DNA of 64,000 nucleotides from Agreia sp. PsM10 (GTDB lineage: Bacteria > Actinomycetota > Actinomycetes > Actinomycetales > Microbacteriaceae). The stretch is from the NCBI RefSeq assembly GCF_030433855.1, contig NZ_JARUXC010000004.1, positions 248,001 to 312,000 on the forward strand. The letters run 5' to 3'. Every line of letters starts with the position of its first letter. Positions within the stretch are counted from its first letter, which is position 1. The position numbers and the translations under genes are program-made. Below, one piece after another: positions 31,343-40,943 of this stretch. The notes below the pieces were generated by a model. That model was given only the letters and a program-made list of their open reading frames with translations. It was not told the origin of the DNA and did no database searches.

Positions 31343-33793
31343 GTGCACAACCACGCCAACGAAACCGACCGACTCATCGACCTGACCGGTCGTCTCAGCC
31401 TCGAAGAGAAGGTGCAGCTCATTACGGGCCGCGACTTTTGGACGACGTGGCCGATCGAGAGCATCGGTCTCCGTCGGATACTCGTGTCCGACGGTCCCAG
31501 CGGAGTTCGAGGAGAGGTGTGGGACGAGCGTTCACCATCTCTGAATCTGCCCTCCGGAACAGCGTTGTCGTCATCGTGGGACCGCGACATCGCTGCGCGT
31601 TACGGTGCCGCATCGGCCGTCGAGGCGCGACGAAAAGGTGTCGATGTGGTGCTCGGCCCCACCATAAACCTGCATCGCTCTCCTTATGGGGGGCGCCACT
31701 TCGAGGCCTTCAGCGAAGATCCGCTTCTCACGGGTGATCTCGCTGCGGCCTACGTGGAAGGAGTCCAGGGCAACGGCGTCGGAGCAACGCCCAAGCACTA
31801 TGTGGCGAATGAATTCGAAACCGACCGCTACACGGCAGACAGCGTCGTCTCGGAGCGGGCACTGAGGGAGCTGTACCTCGCTGCGTTCGAGAAGTCGATC
31901 ACCGAGGCGCACGCATGGGTGGTGATGAGTTCGTACAATTCGATCAACGGCACGACCTCCACCGAGAACGACCTGCTCGAGACGCCCCTGAATTCCGAGT
32001 GGGGCTTCGACGGTGTCGTCGTCAGCGACTGGACCGGTGTTCGCAGCGTTGACGCCGCATCCGCCTCTCAGGATCTCGAGATGCCAGGACCGGTGGGAGC
32101 ATGGGGCCCCGCGCTGGTCGACGCTGTCAGGAACGGGCGCGTGCTGGAGTCGGATATCGACCGGAAGGTCGTGCGGATCTTGCGACTCGCGGCTCGCGTC
32201 GGCGCCCTCGAAGGATTCGAACCGACAGAGAGGGGCGTGGCTCGAATCGAAGATGGAGAAGCTTTCGCACGCACCGCGGCGTCGGCGGGGAGTGTGCTTC
32301 TTCGCAACGAGGGCGCGCTGTTGCCGCTCGACCCCGAAGCAATCCGGTCGGTGGCCATCATCGGTCACAACGCGGAGAACGCGCGTACGCAAGGGGGAGG
32401 GAGTGCCACCGTGATACCGACGCATGTCATCTCGCCTCTCGATGGAATCCGTGAAGCCCTCCCCGCTGGGGTCTCCGTGACCTATGCCAGAGGCGCTGTG
32501 GTGCAGAAGGGAATCGCGGAGTTCGCGCTCGCCGAGATCGTCAACCCCCGGACGGGCCAGAATGGTGCCCTGGTCCGCTTCCTCGACGGTGAAGGGCGCG
32601 AAATCTTCGCCGAGGACCGCTTCTCGACGACGTTGATGTACTTCGGCGGCGACGCCCCGACAGCGACCGCAGCGGTAATCGAGATCTCCGTACGCTGGAC
32701 CCCGCGAGTCTCCGGCGACGTGCTCTTCGGGTTCGGCGCGGCCGGTCGCGGCCGTATCTACGCCGACGGACAGCTGATTCGAGAAGACGGCGCCGCACCC
32801 GTGGGGATGGATCTCGGGGCGAGCGTCCTCTCGCCGCCGTCGATTTCCGCTTCGGTCACGGTGCAGGCGGGGGAGCCCATCGACCTCATGGTCGCCTTCG
32901 ATCTGATTGCCCACGAGGGCGCTCTCGCCGGTGCCTTCGGAATCACCGTCGGCATCGAGGCCGACGAGTCTGTTTCTCAGCAACTCATGATGCAAGCGAT
33001 CCACGCAGCGGAGGCGGCGGATGTGGCGATCGTCGTCGTCGGCACGAATGCACAGGTGGAGTCCGAGGGATTCGACCGGAACACCTTGGCGCTGCCTGGC
33101 CTCCAAGACGACCTCGTGCGTGCCGTCGCCGCGGTCAATCCCCGCACGGTCGTCGTCGTCAACGCCGGCGCCCCTGTGCTCCTGCCGTGGCGCCATGAAG
33201 TGCCGAGCGTCCTCTTGACGTACTTCGGCGGGCAGGAGTACGGAGCCGCACTCGCCGACATGCTGTTCGGTGTCACGGAGCCGGGTGGCCGCCTGCCGAC
33301 GACGTGGCCGGCGACTGAGGCCTCCGTTCCCGTGACCTCGGTCACACCGGTCGACGGAAAGGTTGTCTACGACGAGGGCATTCACATCGGCTACCGCGCG
33401 TGGCTCCGCGCAGAAGCCGACCCGGCCTATGAATTCGGTTTCGGACTCACCTACACGACGTTCACCCTCGATGCACTGGAACTGGCATCGGCTGACGACG
33501 ATGCCATCGACGTTCTTGTGACCGTGACCAACACCGGGGACAGAGCGGGCAAAGAGGTGGTGCAGGTGTACTTCAGCCGTTCCACAACCGAGATCGATCG
33601 ACCCGTGCGTTGGCTTGCCGGATTCGAACCCGTTTACCTTGAGGCCGGTGGTGTTGCTCGGGTGAGAATTCGGATCGCTTCACGAGCATTCGAGCACTGG
33701 GATGGCGGCTGGAAAACCGAACCGGGCGAATTCGACGTCCACGTGGGTACGTCCGTGACATCCACCCCGTTGCATTCGACTACGACTCGGTGA
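31343..33793 (+). CDS. Glycoside hydrolase family 3 beta-glucosidase with PA14 insert, cytoplasmic
   Basis: An 816-residue GH3 enzyme. The N-terminal TIM-barrel domain has LRRILVSDGPSGVRG, KGVDVVLGPTINLHRSPYGGRHFEAFSEDP, PKHYVANEFETDR and nucleophile Asp229 in VVVSDWTGV. A PA14-like carbohydrate module interrupts the second domain at roughly residues 385-530. GTNAQVESEGFDRNTLALPG supplies the acid/base region, and a fibronectin-III-like domain closes the protein. No signal peptide is present. The GTG at 31343 has AAGGAG 6 nt upstream, favoured over an ATG at 31322. It is in the TetR/MFS unit, so it likely splits an imported beta-glucoside. Confidence 0.9.
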   Translation: MHNHANETDRLIDLTGRLSLEEKVQLITGRDFWTTWPIESIGLRRILVSDGPSGVRGEVWDERSPSLNLPSGTALSSSWDRDIAARYGAASAVEARRKGVDVVLGPTINLHRSPYGGRHFEAFSEDPLLTGDLAAAYVEGVQGNGVGATPKHYVANEFETDRYTADSVVSERALRELYLAAFEKSITEAHAWVVMSSYNSINGTTSTENDLLETPLNSEWGFDGVVVSDWTGVRSVDAASASQDLEMPGPVGAWGPALVDAVRNGRVLESDIDRKVVRILRLAARVGALEGFEPTERGVARIEDGEAFARTAASAGSVLLRNEGALLPLDPEAIRSVAIIGHNAENARTQGGGSATVIPTHVISPLDGIREALPAGVSVTYARGAVVQKGIAEFALAEIVNPRTGQNGALVRFLDGEGREIFAEDRFSTTLMYFGGDAPTATAAVIEISVRWTPRVSGDVLFGFGAAGRGRIYADGQLIREDGAAPVGMDLGASVLSPPSISASVTVQAGEPIDLMVAFDLIAHEGALAGAFGITVGIEADESVSQQLMMQAIHAAEAADVAIVVVGTNAQVESEGFDRNTLALPGLQDDLVRAVAAVNPRTVVVVNAGAPVLLPWRHEVPSVLLTYFGGQEYGAALADMLFGVTEPGGRLPTTWPATEASVPVTSVTPVDGKVVYDEGIHIGYRAWLRAEADPAYEFGFGLTYTTFTLDALELASADDDAIDVLVTVTNTGDRAGKEVVQVYFSRSTTEIDRPVRWLAGFEPVYLEAGGVARVRIRIASRAFEHWDGGWKTEPGEFDVHVGTSVTSTPLHSTTTR

Positions 33794-36329
33794 TTCCCGT
33801 GATCGGCACGTCCCCGCTGCGCGCGAGGTGCGCGAGCAGGAACCGCCCGGTCGTGCTCATCGGATCGCGAGCCACGTCGTCAGGGCGACCCTGCGCGACG
33901 ATCTGTCCGCCCTCCGGCCCGCCGACCGGCCCCATGTCGATGAGATAGTCGGCGGCGGCGAGCACATCGAGGTCGTGGTCGATCACCACGACGGTCGCTC
34001 CGTCATCGATCAAGCGGTCGAACACCGAGACGAGCGTCCTGACGTCGAGCGGATGAAGTCCGGTCGACGGCTCGTCGAAGACATAGAGCACGCCTTTCTG
34101 GCTCGTACGCAGACGAGTGGCGATCCTCAGTCGTTGCGCTTCACCGCCCGACAGGGACGGCGTCGCCTCGCCGAGGCGCAGGTAGCCGAGTCCGACATCG
34201 TCGATCGGGCGAAGAGGGCGTTCGACGCCGGGCCACGTGGCCAGGCGATCGAGCGCGTCGTGAACTGTGAGGCTGAGAACGTCGGCGATCGTGAGGCCGT
34301 CGACCGTGACCTCGAGGACCTCGTGCGCGTATCGCGTGCCGTGGCACTCGGGGCAGGTTTCCCGGATGTCGGGCAGGTACTGGGCATCGAAATCGAGGTA
34401 GCCCAGACCGGTGCAGACGGGGCACTGGCCCTGCTTGGTGTTGTACGAGAACTGGGTGGCCCCCCACCCTCGCTCCTTCGACAGGGGCGCTGCCGCAAAC
34501 ACGGCACGGATGGCGTCGTGGACGCCGGAATACGTGGCGGGGGTCGAGCGCGAGTTCGAGCCGATCGGGGTCGCGTCGATCTCGGCGAGCGCCCGGATGC
34601 CGGGGGTCTCGAGGTGGGTGATATGCGCGGGCGGTTTCACCCCGTCGAGCGCTGCTTTAATGCCGGGGATCAGGCTCTCGAGGATCAGCGCCGTCTTTCC
34701 GGCGCCCGAGGGCCCGGCCACGGCGGTGAGTGCACCGGTTGGAAACTGCAGGGAGACGTCGTGGAGATTGTGGAGGTCGGCCACGTGCATGGCGACCTGC
34801 TCCCCGTCGATGGGTCTGCGCGTTCGCTCGACAGCAGCGCCTCCCGACAGGAACGGTCCGATGATGGATGCCGCATCGGAGCGAACCTGCTCGGGGGTGC
34901 CTTGCGCGATGATCCGTCCGCCGCCCGAGCCGGCCCCGGGACCGAGCTCGACGATCCAGTCGGCCTCCGTGATGACATCCACGTCGTGCTCGACCATCAC
35001 GACGGAGTTGCCGCCGTCGACCAGCGAGCGGATTGTGGCGATGAGGCCGACGACGTTGCTCGGGTGCAGCCCGACCGATGGCTCGTCGAGAACGTAGAGC
35101 ATGCCTGTTGTGTTGGCCTGCACCGTCGATGTCAGTTCGAGCCGCTGTCGTTCACCGGTCGACAGGGTGGAGCCGGCCCGGTCGAGGCTGAGGTAGCCGA
35201 GGCCGAGCTGCACGAGGGGGTCGATCAGGTTCAGGGTCTCGCGCGCCAGGGTATCGGCCGGTTTGCGAAGTTCTGCCGGCGCATTCGGTGAGATCCGACG
35301 CACGAACTGTCCGAGGGCTTCCAGGGTGAAGGCGTTGATGTCGGCCAGATTCATGCCGTCGAGGGTGCTCGTGAGCGCCTCGGGCCTCAGGCGACTGCCG
35401 TGGCAGAGGCTGCAGGTGTCCCAGTCCAGGAACTGCTCCTGTCGCTTTCGGGTGCCCGCGTTGTCGGATCGCGCCTGCCGTTCGACGGCGGCGATGGCGT
35501 TCTCGTAGTTGACGTTCAGATTGACTGGCTTGCCGGCGCGCTCGGCCACCTGCACGCGACGCACGACTGGCTCCCCATGGAAGACGATGTCGCGTTCCTG
35601 GGCGGTCAGCTCACTCCACGGCACATCGGTGCGCACGCCCAGCTGTGCCACCGCGAAGCGCGACAGCCGCATGCCGCCGACGTTCCACGGAAGCACGGCA
35701 CCTCCCTCGATCGTGAGAGAGGGATCGGGGATCAGACGGTCGACCTTGACCTCGAACCGTTCACCGACCCCGGCGCACTGGGGGCATGCTCCTTCCGAGT
35801 TGAACGCGAACGATTCGGCGCCCGGGACCATGAATCGCACGCCGCACGTCGGGCAATCCATCTCTTCTGAGAAGTTGTGCACCCCGGCCGCCACCGTGTG
35901 TCCGTTCGGGCACTGGTGGGAGCCGAGCCTCGACATCGACAGCCGCAGCGCATTGAACACCGAACTCATCGTGCCCACGGTGCTGCGGGGGCCCGGCACC
36001 GGTGGGCGTTGCCGCAGAGCCAACGCCGCAGGAAGGTGAGCGATGAGGTCGACGTCTGGCCTCTGTGCCTGGCTTATTCTGCGCCTGCTGAATGTCGACA
36101 GCCCTTCGAGGAATCGCTGTCGTCCCTCGGCGAACAGGGTGCCCATGGCGAGCGAGCTCTTGCCCGATCCGGAGACTCCGGTGATCACCACGACGCGGTT
36201 CAGCGGAAGATCCACGTCGAGGTCGACGAGATTGTTGTGGCGGATGCCTCGCGCTTCGATGGCCAACGGTGGCGGTACTCGAGGGGTTCCGTAGTCACGG
36301 ACTGCCGAGGGGCTCGTATCACTGGACAT
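33780..36329 (-). CDS. UvrA-like ABC protein (UvrA2/DrrC type)
   Basis: An 849-residue UvrA paralogue. It has two ATPase halves: Walker A GVSGSGKSS near residue 50 and GPSGAGKTA in the second half, with signature segments STGERQRLELTS and SLSGGEAQRLRIAT and Walker B VLYVLDEPSVGLH and VLYVFDEPSTGLH. Zinc-finger cysteines are kept (CPTCGVRF, CPVCTGLGYLDF, CPECHGTRY). It is about 100 residues shorter than housekeeping UvrA, as in UvrA2 or the DrrC drug-resistance proteins that lack the UvrB-binding domain. It neighbours a DHA2 MFS exporter in the same direction. Its 3' end overlaps the convergent GH3 gene by 14 nt. Confidence 0.88.
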   Translation of the reverse strand: MSSDTSPSAVRDYGTPRVPPPLAIEARGIRHNNLVDLDVDLPLNRVVVITGVSGSGKSSLAMGTLFAEGRQRFLEGLSTFSRRRISQAQRPDVDLIAHLPAALALRQRPPVPGPRSTVGTMSSVFNALRLSMSRLGSHQCPNGHTVAAGVHNFSEEMDCPTCGVRFMVPGAESFAFNSEGACPQCAGVGERFEVKVDRLIPDPSLTIEGGAVLPWNVGGMRLSRFAVAQLGVRTDVPWSELTAQERDIVFHGEPVVRRVQVAERAGKPVNLNVNYENAIAAVERQARSDNAGTRKRQEQFLDWDTCSLCHGSRLRPEALTSTLDGMNLADINAFTLEALGQFVRRISPNAPAELRKPADTLARETLNLIDPLVQLGLGYLSLDRAGSTLSTGERQRLELTSTVQANTTGMLYVLDEPSVGLHPSNVVGLIATIRSLVDGGNSVVMVEHDVDVITEADWIVELGPGAGSGGGRIIAQGTPEQVRSDAASIIGPFLSGGAAVERTRRPIDGEQVAMHVADLHNLHDVSLQFPTGALTAVAGPSGAGKTALILESLIPGIKAALDGVKPPAHITHLETPGIRALAEIDATPIGSNSRSTPATYSGVHDAIRAVFAAAPLSKERGWGATQFSYNTKQGQCPVCTGLGYLDFDAQYLPDIRETCPECHGTRYAHEVLEVTVDGLTIADVLSLTVHDALDRLATWPGVERPLRPIDDVGLGYLRLGEATPSLSGGEAQRLRIATRLRTSQKGVLYVFDEPSTGLHPLDVRTLVSVFDRLIDDGATVVVIDHDLDVLAAADYLIDMGPVGGPEGGQIVAQGRPDDVARDPMSTTGRFLLAHLARSGDVPITGITES

Positions 36330-36375
36330 GACACCTTCTTCGTTCGTCGCACTCTGGATCAACGTGGGCACGCGC

Positions 36376-37821
36376 CTACTTCGCTGATGAGGCTCGTTGC
36401 ACGACCACCGCAATCACGCAGACAATTGCTGCTATTGCCAGCAACACCATGTTCGTTATCAGCGCGGTATGGAGCGCGTCGGACGCCGTCATGCCGTCGT
36501 TGAGCTGGCTGATGAAGATAGCGCCGAGAACAGCCGGACCGAGCGCACCGCCATACTGCCGCAAAGCGGTGTTGGCGGCCGATGCCATCCCCGCCTGCTG
36601 CCACGGCACCGAGTTGATCGCGACGACGGAGACCGGTGTCAGCATCAGCGATAGAGAAAGACCAAATATGGCAAGCCTCCAGACCAAGTCCCCGAAACTC
36701 GTCGTGGTGTCGAATCCCGTAAGGAGGAAGAGCGCAACAGCGCAGAGCGCTAGACCGGACACAAGAATATGGAGCGGCTTGACCTTTGTCATCAGGCGCG
36801 CAACCAACGGGTTGGCGACAGCCGTCACCCCGGTCACGAAGAGCAGACGAATGCCGATGTCGAGAATATCGAGGTGCAGCACCGAGCCAAAGAACACACT
36901 GAGAAGGAACATCGTTCCCACCACCGAAAACAGGGCCACGAGCGCGGAGAAGCCGGCCGCGGTGAATGCTGCAGACCGGTACAACCTGAGGTCCATCAGC
37001 GGCGCTGTCGAGCGTGATTCGACGACGATGAATGCAACGAAGGCAACGGCACCAATGCCGAGACCACTGATGGATTCGATCGAGTCCCAGCCTTTCGACC
37101 CACCCTCGATCACGCCGAAAATCGACGATGCGATCGCGATGGTCGCGGTGATCTGACCAGGCCAGTCAAGGTGGCGGCCAGCTGCGTTCTTCGACTCCGG
37201 AAGAGTGAAGTAGGCAAGGATGCCCGCGCTGAGAGAGAGGACGATACTCGGAGCAAAGATCCAACCCCAGCCTGCAAAGGAGAGGATCGCGCTTGATACG
37301 AGGGGGCCGACGGCGAGTCCGACCGCCATGCCCGTCGCCCACATTCCCACGTATTTTCCACGCTCGTGGGGATCGGGAACGGCGTAGGCGATCAATGCAA
37401 GGGTGGTCGGCAGGAGCAGCCCTGCTCCGAGTCCGGAAACGGCCTGACCACCCCATAAGACGTAGATCGCCGAGTCCCCCGTCACACTCGACAAGCCTGA
37501 GATCATCGCTCCGACGACGGTGAGTAACATGCCCAGCGAGTAGACCCGACGGCGGCCGTGGATGTCGCCGAAAACTCCCGCGGACAGCACGGCCGCTGCC
37601 ATAGGGATGACATACGCGTCCGAGATCCACTGAAGATCGGATGTGCTCGCGCCCGTAGCGCCACTGATCGTGCTGAGCGACGCCGCAACTCCGGTGATCG
37701 GAACATAGGTGACAAAAACACCCAGGACTGCCAGGCCCATCGTCGCCCCGAGTCTGGCAGATTTTTCGGGTTGTGGCGAAGCATCCGCGTTCGTCGGCGC
37801 AGTAGACATTGAACTGCTCAT
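36376..37821 (-). CDS. MFS transporter, DHA2 drug-exporter type
   Basis: A 481-residue, 14-segment exporter: VTYVPITGVAASLSTISGAT, LQWISDAYVIPMAAAVLSAGVFGDIHGRRRVYSLG (motif A), GGQAVSGLGAGLLLPTTLALIAYAVPDPHERGKYVGMWA and AGMASAANTALRQYGGALGPAVLG. The ATG at 37821 has AAAGGA 8 nt upstream. The UvrA-like gene follows 46 nt downstream, making a likely two-gene drug-protection unit. The 203-bp upstream gap (37822-38024) shows no operator that I recognise. Confidence 0.87.
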   Translation of the reverse strand: MSSSMSTAPTNADASPQPEKSARLGATMGLAVLGVFVTYVPITGVAASLSTISGATGASTSDLQWISDAYVIPMAAAVLSAGVFGDIHGRRRVYSLGMLLTVVGAMISGLSSVTGDSAIYVLWGGQAVSGLGAGLLLPTTLALIAYAVPDPHERGKYVGMWATGMAVGLAVGPLVSSAILSFAGWGWIFAPSIVLSLSAGILAYFTLPESKNAAGRHLDWPGQITATIAIASSIFGVIEGGSKGWDSIESISGLGIGAVAFVAFIVVESRSTAPLMDLRLYRSAAFTAAGFSALVALFSVVGTMFLLSVFFGSVLHLDILDIGIRLLFVTGVTAVANPLVARLMTKVKPLHILVSGLALCAVALFLLTGFDTTTSFGDLVWRLAIFGLSLSLMLTPVSVVAINSVPWQQAGMASAANTALRQYGGALGPAVLGAIFISQLNDGMTASDALHTALITNMVLLAIAAIVCVIAVVVQRASSAK

Positions 37822-38024
37822 GAAGATTGTCCTTTCGAGACGATACGACACGTGCAGCGCGAACTTCTTCGCGAGGGCACACGTGGTAACGACCGAAGGA
37901 CCGGTGAGCGGCAGGCACAAAACCCACACGAGTAGATCGCCCCTCTGCGGATCACTTCCTCAGGTACCAGCGATACTAGCTGATCTGGTTGGCGACGCGC
38001 ACGTGAGTGTCCGGACAGCCCTGC

Positions 38025-38573
38025 TTACGAACGCAGCCCAAGGTGTTTGAGGAGGCGAAGGGCGGGGTCGTGCTCGTCTCGCGTGACCTGCGCGAACCCC
38101 TCCTGCAGCCGCGGTGCCAGTTCGGTGATTTTCATCGCCGACCCTGGAACGACGGCACGGGTCTGGATCGCCCAGCGCCCGTTCTTACGACGGAAGTGGT
38201 CGACGTATCGGCCGGAGGACAGTATTTCGAAGGCGCTATCACCGCCGCCAGCGAACATTCCCGACTGCGGCGTGACGCTCTGCCACACCATGACGTAGGT
38301 CTCGACGAACGCGTCGTCTTGTCCAGAGAACTCGATCATGATGTTGCCGAGCTGGTGGTTCGAGTATGGAACGTTCTCGTGCCGGTTGCGGGTGAACTCG
38401 ATGAAGCCGTCTATATCTCCCTTGTATACACCGTGGTCATGGTAGGCGTCATCGTGAAATGCCTCGTGCAGGAGCTCGAGTTCCAGTCGATCGATCGCAT
38501 GCGCGAATTGTTGGATCCGGTGCTGGATTTCTAGGCGATCCTGCACGCGCGCGAGAGAAAACTCATCGGTCAT
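38025..38573 (-). CDS. NTF2/SnoaL-like protein (nuclear transport factor 2 family)
   Basis: A 182-residue alpha+beta cone-fold protein: LARVQDRLEIQHRIQQFAHAIDRLELELLHEAFHDDAYHDHGVYKG at the N-terminus and a late strand SSGRYVDHFRRKNGRWAIQTRAVV. Such SnoaL_4-type proteins are dehydratases, isomerases or small-subunit-like partners in aromatic, steroid or polyketide degradation; the acidic/His cluster HDDAYHDHG may form the active site. GGGAGG lies 6 nt before the ATG. It overlaps the upstream SDR gene by 11 nt. Confidence 0.82.
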   Translation of the reverse strand: MTDEFSLARVQDRLEIQHRIQQFAHAIDRLELELLHEAFHDDAYHDHGVYKGDIDGFIEFTRNRHENVPYSNHQLGNIMIEFSGQDDAFVETYVMVWQSVTPQSGMFAGGGDSAFEILSSGRYVDHFRRKNGRWAIQTRAVVPGSAMKITELAPRLQEGFAQVTRDEHDPALRLLKHLGLRS

Positions 38574-39579
38574 GATTGCCTCCCTTCGCATCTGCGACCG
38601 ATAGCTCGGGTGATTCGGGCTCATTGGAGACCTCATAGGGATTCCCCCCGGTGTCTGACGGCTCCCATCCCATGAGCTGGCCGACGATCAACCCTCTTTC
38701 GAAAATGGATGTCGGGAAGAGCCAGTCCTGGTCATCCATAACGGATGGGAGCAGATCGTGAACGGCGTCGATGTCTTCTCCCATTCCGAGAACACCGTGA
38801 GACTCAGCGAGGGTGATCCGAGCCACGCGTCCTCCTCCGACGGAGAAAAACTGTCCGTTGACCGAGGCGGCCTCGCTGACCAGATAAGCGACCGTGGGTG
38901 TGACACGTTCGGGCAGCATCGTCTCGAAGAGCCAGTCCGTGTAGTCCGAGGCCTGCATCCGCTCGGTCATTCGCGTGCGGGCGGTGGGCGCGATCCCGTT
39001 TACGAGGATGTTATGTTCGACGCCTTCGAGGGAGAGCGAGTTGACTAAGCCGATATACGCGGCCTTCGCCGTAGCGTAGGACACGGATTGCGGTGTGCCA
39101 TAGATGCTGTGTGACGAGACCACGACGATGCGTCCGAAATTCTGTTCGATGAAACGCGGCCATGCGGCTTTGACCATCAGGAACGCAGCGTAGATGTTCA
39201 CTCTGGCAGTGCGGTCAAAGAGTTCCTCGGGCATCTCGTAGAGCGGCACGGCGTCGGGCGAGGTGCTGGCGTTGTGAATGATGCCATCGATTCGACCGAA
39301 TGCAGCGATGGCTGCCTCGACGGCCCCGATGGCACCCTCGCTGGTCGACAGGTCGCCGTGATACGCGACGGCTGTACCTCCCGCGGCGACGATCTCTGCC
39401 ACCACATCGTTTGCTGGGCCCTCGTCGGACCCGGTCCCGTTCATTGTTACGCCGCGGTCGGCGACCAGAACCTGGGCACCACGATCGGCCAAAGCCAGAG
39501 CGTGTGTCCGTCCCATTCCTCGTCCCGCGCCTGTAACGAGAATGGCCCGCCCGTCGTAGCGTACTCGGCCGGTACTCAT
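38563..39579 (-). CDS. SDR family oxidoreductase (extended, hydroxyacyl/steroid dehydrogenase-like)
   Basis: A 338-residue short-chain dehydrogenase. VTGAGRGMGRTHALALADRGAQVLVADRG binds NAD(P), IIHNAS replaces the usual NNAG, and VVVSSHSIYG plus YATAKAAY give the Ser-Tyr-Lys triad. A C-terminal extension of about 60 residues beyond the normal SDR core recalls MFE-2-type hydroxyacyl-CoA dehydrogenases. The tandem ATG at 39582 and 39579 follows GGAGGAG; the second has better spacing. It diverges from a cyclase-family gene across a 223-bp gap in which no operator was recognised. Confidence 0.85.
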   Translation of the reverse strand: MSTGRVRYDGRAILVTGAGRGMGRTHALALADRGAQVLVADRGVTMNGTGSDEGPANDVVAEIVAAGGTAVAYHGDLSTSEGAIGAVEAAIAAFGRIDGIIHNASTSPDAVPLYEMPEELFDRTARVNIYAAFLMVKAAWPRFIEQNFGRIVVVSSHSIYGTPQSVSYATAKAAYIGLVNSLSLEGVEHNILVNGIAPTARTRMTERMQASDYTDWLFETMLPERVTPTVAYLVSEAASVNGQFFSVGGGRVARITLAESHGVLGMGEDIDAVHDLLPSVMDDQDWLFPTSIFERGLIVGQLMGWEPSDTGGNPYEVSNEPESPELSVADAKGGNHDR

Positions 39580-39805
39580 CATGACTCCTCCATTGGGTCG
39601 TTGCTGTCCGCAGGGCGCCGAAGCGTCCAGCCAACCGTCGTCTGAAGCTATCGGAGCTGACCGGAGGAGGGAGAGCACTGACGTAGCCTGCTCATTCGAT
39701 TATGGGCTACAGGTGTTCACCGCCCAGGCCCTACATTCAGACCAACAGATCATCCGTGAGCGCCATGCACCCGAGGCGACATGAGTTCAAAGAATTGAGG
39801 CACAC

Positions 39806-40783
39806 ATGGTCGACCGCAGCGAAGCAGACGCCATCCGTGAGTTAGAGAGCTACCTGGTATCTCTATCGAATTGGGGACGATGGGGAGACCAGGACCGACT
39901 CGGCGCCTTGAATCTGGTGACTCCCGAAATTCGAATGCAAGCCATGGCGGCTGTGCGGACCGGGCGCACTGTCTCGCTCGCTCGCAACCTCGATCCCACA
40001 GTTCCGGATCCGTTGCATTCCGGTGTGACGAACGTTCAGCGCAAGTCGGTCGTCGGAGAGGTGAAGCATCACTTTGGTGTTCCCGCGCGCTGGGATGCCG
40101 TCGGTGAGGAGATCACTCTGAGCCCACACGGAGGAAACGCGCACCTGGACGGCCTCGGCCATTACTACTGGGACGGGAGCTTCTACAACGGTTATCCTGC
40201 GTCCGAGTCGAACGACGAAGTCGGTTCTGCGCATCTTGCGGTCAGCGATGCGGCAGATGGCATCATCACGCGGGGTGTTCTTCTTGATATTGCGGGCCTC
40301 TTCGGGGTGGAGCACGTCGAGCGTGGATACGCGATCCTGCCCGAGGATCTGCTCGCCGCTGAACGCAGGCAGAACGTGACAGTCCGGGCGGGGGATGCGC
40401 TTCTGATCCATACCGGAAACGCTGCGGCGCTCGAAAAATTCGGGCCGCACTACACAGGTGAGTCGCGGGGCATTCTGGATGGCGCGCAGGCAGGTCTCGA
40501 CATCTCCTGCCTGCCATACCTTCGTGAACGCGACGTCGCAGTGATGGGTGCTGATGGTACTCACGACGTTCAACCATCGCCGTGGGAGAACTTCGATATC
40601 GCTCGTCCCATCCATACCGCCTGCCTTGTCTCGATGGGTATATGGCTGATGGACAATCTGGATCTGACTGCGCTTGCGGCCGCGTGTGCCGAGCAGAATC
40701 GGTGGGAGTTCCTTTTGACCGCTCTGCCTTGGCGGTTTGTCGGCGCGACCTCGAGCCCGCTCAACCCGGTGGCCGTGCTCTAG
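39806..40783 (+). CDS. Cyclase-family metal-dependent hydrolase (kynurenine formamidase-like)
   Basis: A 325-residue protein of the PF04199 cyclase family. GALNLVTPEIRMQAMAAVRTGRTVSLARNL begins the fold, HLDGLGHYYWDG supplies the HxDxxxH metal site near residue 112, and GVLLDIAG and AGDALLIHTGN are conserved core strands. The family hydrolyses amides, lactones or cyclic compounds (formylkynurenine, isatin). The exact substrate is unknown. It lies in an island of SDRs, cupin, aldolase and an aromatic-acid-type transporter, so ring or lactone opening is plausible. Confidence 0.83.
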   Translation: MVDRSEADAIRELESYLVSLSNWGRWGDQDRLGALNLVTPEIRMQAMAAVRTGRTVSLARNLDPTVPDPLHSGVTNVQRKSVVGEVKHHFGVPARWDAVGEEITLSPHGGNAHLDGLGHYYWDGSFYNGYPASESNDEVGSAHLAVSDAADGIITRGVLLDIAGLFGVEHVERGYAILPEDLLAAERRQNVTVRAGDALLIHTGNAAALEKFGPHYTGESRGILDGAQAGLDISCLPYLRERDVAVMGADGTHDVQPSPWENFDIARPIHTACLVSMGIWLMDNLDLTALAAACAEQNRWEFLLTALPWRFVGATSSPLNPVAVL

Positions 40784-40943
40784 TCGCTCAACGGCACTGC
40801 GTCACCCTCTGTTATCCAGACTTGGCTTGCGTTTGCGCACGTCGAACGCCCCACACTCGTGACTTTCGTCGAGTCGACGGGCAACCAATGGGAGGCAATA
40901 GAGCTTTCCTGATCAATGAAAGCAACCTGAAAGGCAGTGCAAA

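Noticed and set aside
31571-33385. 604-codon reverse frame opposite the GH3 gene
   Set aside because: Antisense to a complete GH3 domain set; composition is typical of GC-rich shadow frames.
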